Assembly: GCF_023897065.1 (NCBI RefSeq)
Contig: NZ_JAMHIV010000034.1
Location: forward strand, 1 to 64,000
Length of the DNA stretch: 64,000 bases
From: Crossiella sp. SN42
Lineage (GTDB): Bacteria; Actinomycetota; Actinomycetes; Mycobacteriales; Pseudonocardiaceae
Direction of reading: 5' to 3'
The notes below the pieces were generated by a model, which was given only the letters and a program-made list of their open reading frames with translations, did no database searches and had not been told where the DNA came from. The translations under genes and the position numbers were made by a program. Below are positions 8,417 to 17,452 of this stretch, piece after piece (position 1 is the first letter of the stretch; each line of letters starts with the position of its first letter).

Positions 8417-9273
8417 CCGAAGGCCGCCCAGCCGGTGATGGCGAACTTGTCGCCGTCCCGCTTGACCTCGGCCGCGCCGCTGCCGCCGAAGTGGGCCGGG
8501 ATGACCAGCGCGCCGGTGTCCGCGGCCTCGGCCAGCAGGCGTCGGCGGGTGGCGGTGGCGGCGGGCGCGTCATCGCTGAGGCAGGGCTCGTGGTCTGGTT
8601 CGACGATCTGCAGCGGGCTGTGCGCGATGTCGCCGATGAACAGCGCGCGGTCGGTGCCGGAAACCAGGCGCAGCACCGCGGAACCAGGGGTGTGGCCGGG
8701 AGCAGGGGTCAGGGTCAGGTTGGCGTCGATGCGCAGCTCTGTACCGTCCCATGTGGACAGTTGGCCGGTGTGGCGGAGCGGGTCGATGCTGTCGCGGTGC
8801 ACCTGGGGGTCGCTCAGGCCGGGAGTGGCGTCGGCGGCGTGCAGCAGGTAGCGGGCGTTGGGGAAGGTGGGGATCCACTCGCCGTCGACCAGGCGGGTGT
8901 TCCAGCCGACGTGGTCGGAGTGCGCGTGCGTGTTGACCACCAGGTCGACCTGCTCCGGCTGCACGCCCGCGGCGGCGAGGCGGTCCAGGAAACCGGTGCG
9001 CAGGCGGTGGAAGACCGGGATCTGCCGCTCCTTGTCATCGCCGATTCCGGTGTCCACCAGGATGATCCGGCCTTCGCTGCGCAGCACCCAGGACTGGGTG
9101 CGGGCCAGCAGCATGTCGGTGGCCGGGTCCCAGTGGTCCGGACTGAGCCAGGACTCGTTGGCCTGCCAGTGTTCGCGGGTCAGGGTGGGGAAGACGGCGC
9201 TGGTGGGGGCGAAGGGGCCGGACCACTCCAGCACCCTGGTGATCTCGACCTGGCCGAGTGTGATGGTGTCCAC
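8413..9273 (-). CDS. Metallo-beta-lactamase-fold hydrolase
   Basis: 286 residues from a GTG at 9273; another GTG sits three codons earlier. The zinc-binding signature THAHSDH is at about 115-121, with later ligands in APGHTPGSA and IGDIAHSP, and a final His in VIPAHFGG. This is the general MBL superfamily (lactonase/glyoxalase-like) rather than a true beta-lactamase. A frame continues unbroken to 10323, but that extension is antisense to the AraC gene and lacks domain sense. Co-transcribed with the esterase and divergent from the AraC regulator. Confidence 0.88.
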   Translation of the reverse strand: MDTITLGQVEITRVLEWSGPFAPTSAVFPTLTREHWQANESWLSPDHWDPATDMLLARTQSWVLRSEGRIILVDTGIGDDKERQIPVFHRLRTGFLDRLAAAGVQPEQVDLVVNTHAHSDHVGWNTRLVDGEWIPTFPNARYLLHAADATPGLSDPQVHRDSIDPLRHTGQLSTWDGTELRIDANLTLTPAPGHTPGSAVLRLVSGTDRALFIGDIAHSPLQIVEPDHEPCLSDDAPAATATRRRLLAEAADTGALVIPAHFGGSGAAEVKRDGDKFAITGWAAFG

Positions 9274-9366
9274 GCCGGTCACGCTAGGTTCGTGCCGGGT
9301 GGCCGGGAATGATTCAGCGTCTCGGCCGTTTACGTCTACGTCTTGATCTCCCGGGGTGAGGTGCCG

Positions 9367-10236
9367 ATGGATGTGCTCAGCGACGCGATCGCCGCCATGC
9401 GCAGCGGGCGGCCCTACTCGGCGCTGACCGAGGCCACCGGACCCTGGACCCGGCACTTCCCGGACTTCGCCGGAGCCCGACTGCACGTGGTGCTCTCCGG
9501 CGCGATCACCGTGGTGCTGCCCGGTCGCGAGCCGGTGGTGCTGGGGCCAGGCGAGGCCGTGGTGCTGCCCGGCGGGGCCGCGCACGACCTCGCCGACGCG
9601 GGGGTGCCGACGCGGCTGCTGTGCGGGGCGTTTCAGCTGGAACAGGCCAGGGTGCACCCGCTGCTGGCCGAGCTGCCGGAACTGCTGGTGCAGGCCGCCG
9701 ATCCAGTGCGGCAGGCCGCCCTGCACGGGGTGGTCTCGGTGCTGGGCGCGGAGCTGGCCCAGGTGCGGCCGGGGCGGGACGCGGTGCTGCCCGCGCTGCT
9801 GGAGGTGCTGCTGGTCTACCTGCTGCGGGCCTGGCTGGAGGAGCACGGCGCGGACCGGGACTGGGGTGGCGCGCTGCGGGATCCGGTGGTGGGCGCGGCG
9901 TTGCGGGCCATCCACCAGGACCCGGCCGCGCCGTGGACGGTGGAGACGCTGGGCGCGCGGGCGGGATTGTCCAGGGCGGCGTTCGCCCGCCGGTTCAGCC
10001 AGTTGGTCGGCCAGCCGCCACTGGGCTACCTCACCTGGTGGCGGCTGACCACGGCCGCGCACCTGTTGCGCACCACCGACGCCACCCTGGCCACCATCGC
10101 GCGGCGCTGCGGCTACGGCACCCAGTTCGCCCTGGCCAACGCCTTCAAACGCGAGTACGGCATGTCCGCCGGCCGCTACCGGCAGCTGCGCCGCACCGAC
10201 CACGAGCACATCGGCGAATGGGAACGGCCCGGCTGA
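9367..10236 (+). CDS. AraC-family transcriptional regulator with cupin sensor domain
   Basis: 289 residues; ATG at 9367 chosen because ggggtgagg lies six bases upstream (a TTG at 9343 and a GTG at 9361 are alternatives). Residues about 1-95 form a cupin_6-type ligand domain (PWTRHFPDFAGARLHVVL and GEAVVLPGGAAHDL), a middle helical region follows, and the C-terminal 95 residues hold two helix-turn-helix motifs (TVETLGARAGLSRAAFARRF, then TLATIARRCGYGTQFALANA) ending in the usual FKREYGMSAGRYR. Likely activator or repressor of the divergent MBL hydrolase/esterase pair. Confidence 0.92.
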   Translation: MDVLSDAIAAMRSGRPYSALTEATGPWTRHFPDFAGARLHVVLSGAITVVLPGREPVVLGPGEAVVLPGGAAHDLADAGVPTRLLCGAFQLEQARVHPLLAELPELLVQAADPVRQAALHGVVSVLGAELAQVRPGRDAVLPALLEVLLVYLLRAWLEEHGADRDWGGALRDPVVGAALRAIHQDPAAPWTVETLGARAGLSRAAFARRFSQLVGQPPLGYLTWWRLTTAAHLLRTTDATLATIARRCGYGTQFALANAFKREYGMSAGRYRQLRRTDHEHIGEWERPG

Positions 10237-10267
10237 CACCGTCCACAGTGGACGGTGCCAGCCGGGC
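10227..10267. terminator. Bidirectional terminator between convergent genes
   Basis: Two stacked inverted repeats: gcccggct / agccgggc outside and caccgtccac / gtggacggtg inside, with a one-base loop. It overlaps the last codons of araC and ends just before the GH2 stop. The inner stem is a copy of the recurrent 13-bp palindrome gtccacagtggac. Confidence 0.85.
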
Positions 10268-10273
10268 AGGGGT

Positions 10274-13200
10274 TCAGCGGGTCCGGCCTTCCAGGGACTC
10301 GATGGACACCGTGCCGCCGTCACCGCGCATGGCCGCGCCGTGCCGGAACTGGCTCAGCACCGCCGGATCGGACAGGTTGAGCCGCGAGTCCACCGAGCCG
10401 GTGCGCACCGAGGTCCAGCGCCCTTCCCGGCCGTGGAAGATGTCCACGGTCCTGCCGGAGACCACCAGCGCGAACTTGTCACCGGGTTGCAGGTCCAGCC
10501 GCGCGGTCGGGTTCCCGGGCAGGAACTGGCCGTCGAGCCGGACGTCGAAGCCGGTCTCCTTCCGGAAGTGGTTGTACCAGGCCACCACATAGGTGTTCTG
10601 GTCCTTCACCAGCCCGGTGAACAGGCTGTTCTCCCGTGAGCTGCCACCGGCCAGTTCGCCGACCTCCAGGATGGTGACCGTCGGGTTGCCGCCGGGCGCG
10701 GCTGGGGAGCCGAGCATGGTGAAGAACGGGCTGGGGTGGCTGACCTTCAGCTTCGAACCGGACACCGTGGGCGCGGGCGCGGCCTCCCCGCCGAAGGGCT
10801 GGAAGCTCCGGTAGTTCGCGCTGGTGTCGCTGTCGAAGCCGTCGTGCACGGTGCGCCTGGGATAGTTGGCCTCGCTGGGTTCGGGCACCGGCACGGTCAC
10901 CAGCCACGGCTCGTCCACCACCTGGCGACCGGCCTCACCGGTGTAGAAGGCCCTGGTGGTCACCGTGTTCTCGCCGACGCTGCCGGGCACCAGCCGGAAC
11001 CGCGCCACCGCCGACTCACCGGGCTGAAGGTCCACTGTGGACACCTGGCCGAGCGGTTCGGCCCGCCAGCCTGCTGGCAGCACCAGCTCCGGCCGGACCT
11101 GACGCACCGGACGCGGGGAGTCATTGACCACCAGCACGTTCGCCGTGGTGGGCTGCCCCTCCTTGAGCGTGCCCGGCACGAAGTGCGTGTTGACGCCCGC
11201 GCCCTCGGGAGTGCCCACGTACGGCTCGGACTGCTGCACCGGCGGCCCGGACATGCCCCGGCCCTGGGAGAGCACCAGCTGCGGGCTGATGCCGAAGCGG
11301 CCGGTGCGCGGCCCGTGCACGGTCAACCCGCCGCCGGAACCGCTGAGCGACAGGGTGAACTTGCCGTCCGCCGCGGCCTCCTTGAGCTGGCGCGCGTCCA
11401 GGTCCAGCACCACCCGGTAGCCGTACTGGCCGGGGTCGAAGCCGGACTCGTTGGACAGCGCGCCGCGCGCGTCGGCCGGATCATCCGGCAGCACAACGGA
11501 CCTGGTGGACACCCCGTCCACCGAAGCCCGGAACTCGGTGGGGTAGCGGCGTTCCGAGGTCTGCGGGAACCGGGTGCGCGGTGAGCTGGTGCGCGAGGCG
11601 GAGGCCTCCAGGACCAGCTGGGCGGTGTTCCAGCGGCCGGTGCGCAGCTCCTCCGGCAGCTCCACCGTCCACTGGAAGTCGCCGTCGCCGTAGCCCCAGG
11701 CAGCGCTGGCCCCGTCGTTGCGGAAGGTGTCGTGGCCCTGCGGCCAGTTCGCCTTGGCCGCGGCCGGGTCCAGCCGGATGGTGCCCGCGACCCTGGACTG
11801 GCTGCCGGCGTGCTCGCCGAGCACGGTGGCCCGGTCGGTCCGGTTGCTCCAGTCGGCCAGGAAGGTCTGGCCGGTGGCCAGAATGTCCTTGCCGCGCACC
11901 AGCTGGATGTCCAGGCGGCCGGAGGTCAGCTCCGCGGGCACGGTCACCTCGACCTTGCCGAGGTCGCTGGTGGTGTACTTCTCCGGCGAGACCGGCCGCT
12001 GCCGCCAGTCTGTGCTCCGGATGGCCGCGCCGGTGTGGTCGGTGCCGGAGATCCGCCAGCGCAGCTGGGCGCCGCTGACCTCCCGGCCGGAGAACAGCGA
12101 GGACTTCGCGGTCAGCGACACCGGCTGGCCGGGGGTGACCCGCTGCACCGGGCGGGCGTCGAAGAACAGCACGTCGTCGGCGTTGGCCAGGTGCACGCCG
12201 CCCTGTTTTCCTTCCGCGTCAAGGTATCCGGGCACCTGGAGGGTGCGGTCGTAGGCCGACCAGCCGTTCCACTCCCACTCGATGTCGGCCAGCTCGGTGA
12301 ACAGGTAGCCGTTCATCTTGGGCTGGTTGCGGAACAGCTCGGTGGTGTACCGGAACGGCGCGGCCACGTCCTGGTCCTTCTCCCGGCCGCCGGTCCACGG
12401 GCCGAACTCGGAGTTCAGCAGCGGCTGCCCGGACTGCTTCTTGCCCTCCTCCATGTTGAAGGACGAGCCGGGATAGGTGTTGCGGACGTAGTTGTCGATG
12501 TTGGCCTTCCACTCGTCCCAAGTGGACAGATAACCGTGGAAGTCCAGCAGGTCGGTGCTCTCGCTGGGATGGTGGTTGCTGCAACAGGGCGAGTTGTCCA
12601 CGATCAGCCGCCCGCCGCGGGTGAGCTGCTTGGTCAGCTGCACCATCCGCTCGATCCAGGGCTTGGCCTCCTCCCGGATGCCGTTGCCGTCGGTGATACC
12701 CCAGCCCTCGTTGAAGACGTCCCAGATCACGATGGAGGGGTGGTTGTAGTCCCGCTTCACCGCATCGTGCAGCACGCCCTCGAACAGCTTCTCCGCGCTG
12801 GCCTGGTAGCCGTTGTAGCCGAAGTTCGGCTGGTCGTACCAGACCATCAGGCCCATCACGTCGGCCCAGTGGTAGTACAGCGGATCGTTGATCTTGATGT
12901 GCAGCCGGGTGGAGTTGAGCCCGAGCTGCTTGGCCAGCGCCAGGTCGAAGAGCACGGATCCCTTGCGCGGCTCGGCCAGCGACCCGGCGCGCAGGTCACC
13001 GCCCTGGTAGAGGCCGGTGTAGGAGTAGGTGCCCCAGGGGTTGAACGCCTGGTCCAGCGCCGAGCGCAGGTAGATCGGCTTGTTGTTCAGGTGTAGGTAT
13101 TGGTACTGCTGCTGGGGATCGGACTGCTCGGCAGGGGAGTGGCCGGGCGCCCAGTCCCTGGAGACGGTGCGCAGCCCGGTCCAGGTGTGCAGCGCGTCCC

Positions 13201-14473
13201 GGCCCTGGCTGCCGGTCAGCTCCACCTGAACCTGGTAGAGCCACGGCGTCTCCGGCGACCACAACCTCGCCTGCGGAATGTCCACAGTGGACTTCCCGGT
13301 GCTGCCGGACAGCGGCAGGGTGGCACTGGCCACCACCCGGCCGGCCTTGGGCTCCACCGGCTTCGGGAGCTCCAGACCGCGCTGCTGCACACCCGGCTTC
13401 CCGGCCTGCTCGCGCACGGTGACCTTGACCGTGGACCCGGCCGCGGCGGCGTTGCCGGTGATGGCGACCTCGGCCTTGGCGCTGGTCAGCCGGTCGCCGT
13501 TGAAGGTCAGCTGCGGCGTGACGTGCACGGTGTCCAGGCGGGCGGCATCGGCCGGTTCCAGCCACACCGACTGCCAGATGCCGCCGGTGTCGGCGTACCA
13601 GCCCATCTGCTTGCCCTGCGGGTAGGGCGTGCGGTCGCTGTTGTCCGGCGCGAAGGAGCGCACCACCAGCGAGTGCGTGGAACCGGGGGCCAGGCGGCCC
13701 AGGTCCACCTCGAACGGGGAGTAGCCGCCGTCGTGCTCAGCGCGCTTGACGCCGTCCAGGAACACCTGCGCGTGCCACTCCACCGCGCCGAAGCGCAGCA
13801 GCACGTTGCGCTCGGCTGGCCAGTCCGCGGGCACGGTGACCTGCTTCTGGTACCAGGCCGCGCCCTTGTTGGCCTCGAACTGGCTGGCGTAGACCTGGTT
13901 GTTCGCCCGCGCCTCCTCACCCACCCCGGCCAGGGAGGTGTAGCTGAACGGCACCCGCACTGCGTGCTGCCACTCGTGCCCGCCCGCGGCCCAGTTCTCC
14001 TTCAGGCCGACATCGCGCGGGTCGAAGCTCAGCGACCAGGTTCCGTTGAGGTTGAGCCATTTGCCGTCCGCGCCTGCCCGGCGGTCCAGGTCGGGACGCG
14101 GGTAGTCCGGGTGCGGCAGGGTGCGCGGGGTCTCCCGGTCCAGGCGCAGGGTGACCGCGGTGTCGCCGCGGGACTCCAGGGGCAGCCAGCGGAAGTCGTA
14201 GCCCTGCTTGGCCGCGACCACCCCGACCGCCTCGGCCGGGACCCCCGGCAGGCTGAACCGCCCGTCGGCCCCGGTGCGCACGCTGGTGGTCTGGGCCGCC
14301 GCGTGCACCACCGCCCCGGCCACCGGGGCGCCGGAGACCGCGTCCCGGACCTGGCCGGTGACCGTGCGCTGGGCCTGCGCGGCCTGGGCCTGCGCAGGCG
14401 GGAACGTCGCCAGCGAGGCGAGCAGTGCCAACCCGGCCACCAGCGGGCCGGATCGCAACCGGGATCGGGACAT
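10274..14473 (-). CDS. Secreted multidomain glycoside hydrolase family 2 enzyme
   Basis: 1,399 residues, with aggaggtagg upstream of the ATG. A signal peptide (1-34) is followed by a carboxypeptidase-regulatory/CnaB-like domain (about 36-112), then the GH2 sugar-binding domain (about 135-305, YQKQVTVPADW and YSPFEVDLGRL), immunoglobulin-like domain and TIM barrel. The acid/base Glu is E589 in IWDVFNEGW and the probable nucleophile E689 in LLNSEFGPW. After about 780 come beta-sandwich and NEW3-like domains (VVNDSPRPVRQVRPELVLPA) and a C-terminal laminin-G/CBM-like module (about 1220-1399). Much longer than a plain beta-galactosidase. Likely cleaves a complex extracellular glycan; substrate unknown. 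A LacI-type operator overlaps its promoter. Confidence 0.9.
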   Translation of the reverse strand: MSRSRLRSGPLVAGLALLASLATFPPAQAQAAQAQRTVTGQVRDAVSGAPVAGAVVHAAAQTTSVRTGADGRFSLPGVPAEAVGVVAAKQGYDFRWLPLESRGDTAVTLRLDRETPRTLPHPDYPRPDLDRRAGADGKWLNLNGTWSLSFDPRDVGLKENWAAGGHEWQHAVRVPFSYTSLAGVGEEARANNQVYASQFEANKGAAWYQKQVTVPADWPAERNVLLRFGAVEWHAQVFLDGVKRAEHDGGYSPFEVDLGRLAPGSTHSLVVRSFAPDNSDRTPYPQGKQMGWYADTGGIWQSVWLEPADAARLDTVHVTPQLTFNGDRLTSAKAEVAITGNAAAAGSTVKVTVREQAGKPGVQQRGLELPKPVEPKAGRVVASATLPLSGSTGKSTVDIPQARLWSPETPWLYQVQVELTGSQGRDALHTWTGLRTVSRDWAPGHSPAEQSDPQQQYQYLHLNNKPIYLRSALDQAFNPWGTYSYTGLYQGGDLRAGSLAEPRKGSVLFDLALAKQLGLNSTRLHIKINDPLYYHWADVMGLMVWYDQPNFGYNGYQASAEKLFEGVLHDAVKRDYNHPSIVIWDVFNEGWGITDGNGIREEAKPWIERMVQLTKQLTRGGRLIVDNSPCCSNHHPSESTDLLDFHGYLSTWDEWKANIDNYVRNTYPGSSFNMEEGKKQSGQPLLNSEFGPWTGGREKDQDVAAPFRYTTELFRNQPKMNGYLFTELADIEWEWNGWSAYDRTLQVPGYLDAEGKQGGVHLANADDVLFFDARPVQRVTPGQPVSLTAKSSLFSGREVSGAQLRWRISGTDHTGAAIRSTDWRQRPVSPEKYTTSDLGKVEVTVPAELTSGRLDIQLVRGKDILATGQTFLADWSNRTDRATVLGEHAGSQSRVAGTIRLDPAAAKANWPQGHDTFRNDGASAAWGYGDGDFQWTVELPEELRTGRWNTAQLVLEASASRTSSPRTRFPQTSERRYPTEFRASVDGVSTRSVVLPDDPADARGALSNESGFDPGQYGYRVVLDLDARQLKEAAADGKFTLSLSGSGGGLTVHGPRTGRFGISPQLVLSQGRGMSGPPVQQSEPYVGTPEGAGVNTHFVPGTLKEGQPTTANVLVVNDSPRPVRQVRPELVLPAGWRAEPLGQVSTVDLQPGESAVARFRLVPGSVGENTVTTRAFYTGEAGRQVVDEPWLVTVPVPEPSEANYPRRTVHDGFDSDTSANYRSFQPFGGEAAPAPTVSGSKLKVSHPSPFFTMLGSPAAPGGNPTVTILEVGELAGGSSRENSLFTGLVKDQNTYVVAWYNHFRKETGFDVRLDGQFLPGNPTARLDLQPGDKFALVVSGRTVDIFHGREGRWTSVRTGSVDSRLNLSDPAVLSQFRHGAAMRGDGGTVSIESLEGRTR

Positions 14474-14552
14474 GGGCGCCTACCTCCTGGCGGGGAGCAC
14501 AACCGAAGGCGGGGTGGCCGCGCAGGAGCGGGTAGAGCGGTCCACCCCGATG

Positions 14553-14594
14553 TGGAACCGATCCCATTAACAACAACCGATCGTGACCAGTCAA
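14553..14594 (-). promoter_or_regulatory. Promoter and LacI-type operator of the GH2 gene
   Basis: On the minus strand, TTGACT (14594-14589) and TTAATG (14570-14565) are spaced 18 bp, a plausible -35/-10 pair. Overlapping the -10 end is TGGGATCGGTTCCA (14566-14553), a near-perfect dyad that fits the LacI-family consensus TGwnAnCGnTnnCA except at one position. A second aaccgatc copy lies at about 14576-14583. Bound protein is inferred and no LacI gene is in the window. Confidence 0.55.
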
Positions 14595-14723
14595 CAACGG
14601 ACAGAACTCTGTCCGGAAATGGACCGCCAACGTTGTAATCCGATCAGCCCAGCCACGCCCGGCCGGGCACCCGCTCGGGCACACGTTCGGCGATTGGGGT
14701 GCCGGGCCGCCCTCGATCCCGGC

Positions 14724-16580
14724 TCAGCTCAGCGCGTAGCCGAGGCGGCCCTCGTTGCGGCCGCCGGGCACGCCCTCGCAGTTCTCGTGCGGGGACAGGA
14801 AGTGGTCGTCCTGCTCCGGCCAGTAGCACCGGTACAGCGGCGCCGACGGCGCGCCCGGCTGGTCGAGGTAGGCCCAGCCCTCGGTGCGCAGCACCTGCTG
14901 GCCCTCGCAGTCCGGCTGCGTGGAGACGAAGTGGTTGAGGCCCTTCACGCTGGTGTAGGCGCAGCCGTAGAGCGCGCGGGTGCCCGGCTTGCTCGCCGAC
15001 TCCAGGAACCAGCGGTGTTCCAGGGCGTACTTCGCGGTGACCGCGCCGCTGGTGTCCCAGTGCTCCCGGCCGTCGTAGAACCGGCTGAACACCCGCTGCG
15101 TGGTGGTCAGCGCGTGCCCGAGCAGCTTGTCCTGGGTGCCGCGGCCCTCGCAGTTCGCCGCGGTGGAGGTGAAGTGGTCCGCGCCGGACTTGCAGCGGTA
15201 CAACGGGGTCGAGGGGGCCGAGGGCGCGGCGGAGTAGATCCGGCCCTCGCTCTGCAACACGGCGGCCTGCGGCGACTCGCAGCCCTGGGCCAGGGACAGG
15301 TAGTGGTCCGAACCGTTGCGGCAGCCGTAGAGCGGCACGGTGCCCGGCACGGCCGCGGTCTCCAGCCGCCACAGGCGACCGGGTTCGGGCGCGAAACCGG
15401 TGGCGCGCTCGGTGATCGTGCTGGTGCGGTGCTGGGCACCGTTGGCGTAGCCGGTCAGCGGGACGCTCGGCAGCGTGCGACCCGCGACGCAGGTGACGTG
15501 GCGGCGCATGGCCACCGCGTTCGCCCAGTCACCGGGCTTGGCCCACTGGAGGTAGTAGAGGTAGAACTCGTTGTCCACAATGGACGGATCGCTGCCGGTG
15601 CCGACGATGGTCGGGTAGGCGTTGCCGCGCTCGGGGTCGCGGAACAGCGTGGTCGGGCCGGACCAGCCGGTCAGCCCATCTGGCGAGGTGGCCAGCACGA
15701 ACTCGGTGATGCTGTTGCCCGCCACCATGATCGTGCCGCCCCTGGTGGTCTTGACCACGCTCGGGTGCCAGGCCCCGACGCCCTGTTCGCGCACCGCGCT
15801 GGAGGGGCCGTTGCGGCCGGGGGAGCTCCACGCGCCGTCGTGGTACTTGCGCCACTCACTGGCCTTGCCCTGCTTGGCCGCGGCGACGACCTCGGCCAGC
15901 GGGGCGCGGGCCACCGACAGCGGGGTGTTGACCCATTTGCCGTTGTCGTAGGAGTAGTCCGGGAAGTAGGCGTGCAGGTAACCGTCGCGCAGCACGAAGG
16001 AGGAGGTGCCGATGTCGGCGGTCAGCTTGTGCCGGTACGCGGTGGCGAAGTCCATGTCCGGGGAGATGATCTCGCCCAGCAGCCGGGTCTCGCCGGTGGC
16101 CAGGTCGTGCAGGCCCAGGTGCAGCTCGGCGTAGAACTGGTGGTTCGGCCCGTCCAGGCTGCGTTCCAGGTGCACCATCTGCAGCACCAGGCCGCTGGCC
16201 GGGTCGCGGAAGACCGGCCCGCCACCGGCGTACTGGTAGCCCGCCGGGACGTTGCGCACCGCGGCGTGCTTGACCCCGCCTGCGACCGGGTTGTCCAGGG
16301 TGCCCTTGGTGGTGGCGATGCTCTGCGGCATCGTGCCGGAGCCGACCAGCGCGGAGGTGGACAGGAAGCGGTACTGGCCGTTGCCCTCGGGCAGCACCCC
16401 GAAGGCGGTGTCCGGCCAGCCCTTGAGGCCGAGGTTGAGCCGGGTGGTGTTGTCGACCACGACCTGGGCCGGGCCGACCGAGACGGCGGAGCAGGGTTCG
16501 ATCGCCGCGGGGGCGGCCGCGGCTGGCTGGAGGCCGGTGGCGGTCAGCGCGACCGCGGCGGCCAGTGCTCGGAGGATCAC
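14724..16580 (-). CDS. Secreted beta-propeller protein with C-terminal Cys-rich repeats
   Basis: 618 residues from GTG; no strong ribosome site, so the message may be nearly leaderless. Residues 1-23 are a signal peptide (ALTATGLQPAAAAPA). The N-terminal about 360 residues look like a five-bladed propeller of the GH43/GH-J type (FRDPASGLVLQMVHLE, YLHAYFPDYSYDNGKW, GSDPSIVDNEFYLYYLQW), suggesting glycan binding or hydrolysis. The C-terminal about 240 residues contain five repeats of the pattern PLYxC...DHFxS...CEG, resembling DUF5648 beta-trefoil-like modules found on secreted enzymes. Its neighbour is the giant GH2 enzyme in the same orientation 250 bp downstream, so they may act on the same polymer (inference). 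Confidence 0.75.
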   Translation of the reverse strand: MILRALAAAVALTATGLQPAAAAPAAIEPCSAVSVGPAQVVVDNTTRLNLGLKGWPDTAFGVLPEGNGQYRFLSTSALVGSGTMPQSIATTKGTLDNPVAGGVKHAAVRNVPAGYQYAGGGPVFRDPASGLVLQMVHLERSLDGPNHQFYAELHLGLHDLATGETRLLGEIISPDMDFATAYRHKLTADIGTSSFVLRDGYLHAYFPDYSYDNGKWVNTPLSVARAPLAEVVAAAKQGKASEWRKYHDGAWSSPGRNGPSSAVREQGVGAWHPSVVKTTRGGTIMVAGNSITEFVLATSPDGLTGWSGPTTLFRDPERGNAYPTIVGTGSDPSIVDNEFYLYYLQWAKPGDWANAVAMRRHVTCVAGRTLPSVPLTGYANGAQHRTSTITERATGFAPEPGRLWRLETAAVPGTVPLYGCRNGSDHYLSLAQGCESPQAAVLQSEGRIYSAAPSAPSTPLYRCKSGADHFTSTAANCEGRGTQDKLLGHALTTTQRVFSRFYDGREHWDTSGAVTAKYALEHRWFLESASKPGTRALYGCAYTSVKGLNHFVSTQPDCEGQQVLRTEGWAYLDQPGAPSAPLYRCYWPEQDDHFLSPHENCEGVPGGRNEGRLGYALS

Positions 16581-16765
16581 CGGATGAGTGTGCCGCGCCG
16601 GTGGGCTACCGGGTGGGCGAACCGTCCAGATCGCGCCGGAAGCTGAGCCGGTCCAGGCCGGGGCCGCGCTCGGCCGGGTCCACGCCGACGAAGTGGATGT
16701 GGCTCTCCGCGGGCCGGGACTGGGAGAGGACCCCGGCGAACCACCTGAAGCCCTCGTCTAAGCTC

Positions 16766-17443
16766 ATGACCATGCGTTTTGGGGGAACTGGCGGCGTGCT
16801 CGCGCTGACCGCGATGCTGCTGGCCGGGTGCGGGAGCGTGTCGGTGACCGGCACGCCGGCCTCACTGCCGATCACCGGCACACCGCGTCCGGTGCTGGTC
16901 ACGGCGAGCAACACGGAGCTGCTCAGCGTGGCCGAGGCGAACAAGGCCGTGCTCCCCGAGCCGGCCGCGGACGCGCCACTGGTGCAGAAGCTGGTGCACG
17001 ATCTGCGCAAGGACACCCTGCTGATGGTGCAGTGGCGGGGCGAGACCAGCGGCGGCTGCAAGGACGACACGGTCGTGCTCAAGGCCGGTGCCGTCACCGA
17101 CTGCGTGATCACCTACGAGGGCGTGCAGGTGCCCTGGCAGATCACCGTGTCCAACGACTTCAAGGAGTCGGACCTGCTGGTCAAGTACACCAAGAAACCG
17201 CTCAAGGGCGTGCTGCTGGCCGAGGCGGTGCACGCGCGGCTGGCCAAGGACTTCGGAGCCGACGGCGACGAGCTGCGCTGCGACGAGCTGCCCAAGGTGC
17301 AGCTGGTCGAGCTCGGCAAGAAGCTCGAACCCAAGTGCCAGTATCGGGCCAAGCCGGTGCGCGGCGGTGGCCTGGTGTACAAGGACGTCGGCCTTGAGGT
17401 GGATGCCCGTCGCGGCGGGATTTCCCTGGTCAGGGCACGCTGA
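16766..17443 (+). CDS. Lipoprotein with four-cysteine domain
   Basis: 225 residues; ATG at 16766 (16772 also possible). The N-terminus is a lipoprotein signal with lipobox LLAGC. The mature part has conserved-looking cysteine pairs (GGCKDD / TDCVITYEG and LRCDELP / PKCQYRA), giving an apparent two-fold repeat reminiscent of DUF4333-type domains of actinobacterial lipoproteins (tentative). Probably anchored on the outer face of the membrane. Convergent with the DUF1963 gene, stops nine bases apart. No role can be assigned. Confidence 0.72.
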   Translation: MTMRFGGTGGVLALTAMLLAGCGSVSVTGTPASLPITGTPRPVLVTASNTELLSVAEANKAVLPEPAADAPLVQKLVHDLRKDTLLMVQWRGETSGGCKDDTVVLKAGAVTDCVITYEGVQVPWQITVSNDFKESDLLVKYTKKPLKGVLLAEAVHARLAKDFGADGDELRCDELPKVQLVELGKKLEPKCQYRAKPVRGGGLVYKDVGLEVDARRGGISLVRAR

Positions 17444-17452
17444 GGGACCGTG

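Noticed and set aside
9274-10323. Long N-terminal extension of the metallo-beta-lactamase-fold gene
   Set aside because: The extra 350 residues are the antisense of the AraC gene and have shadow-like composition; the catalytic domain starts at 9273.
10274-14473. Smaller plus-strand frames of 280-510 residues opposite the GH2 gene
   Set aside because: All are shadows of the GH2 reading frame, with Arg/Gly/Leu-biased composition and no initiation signals.
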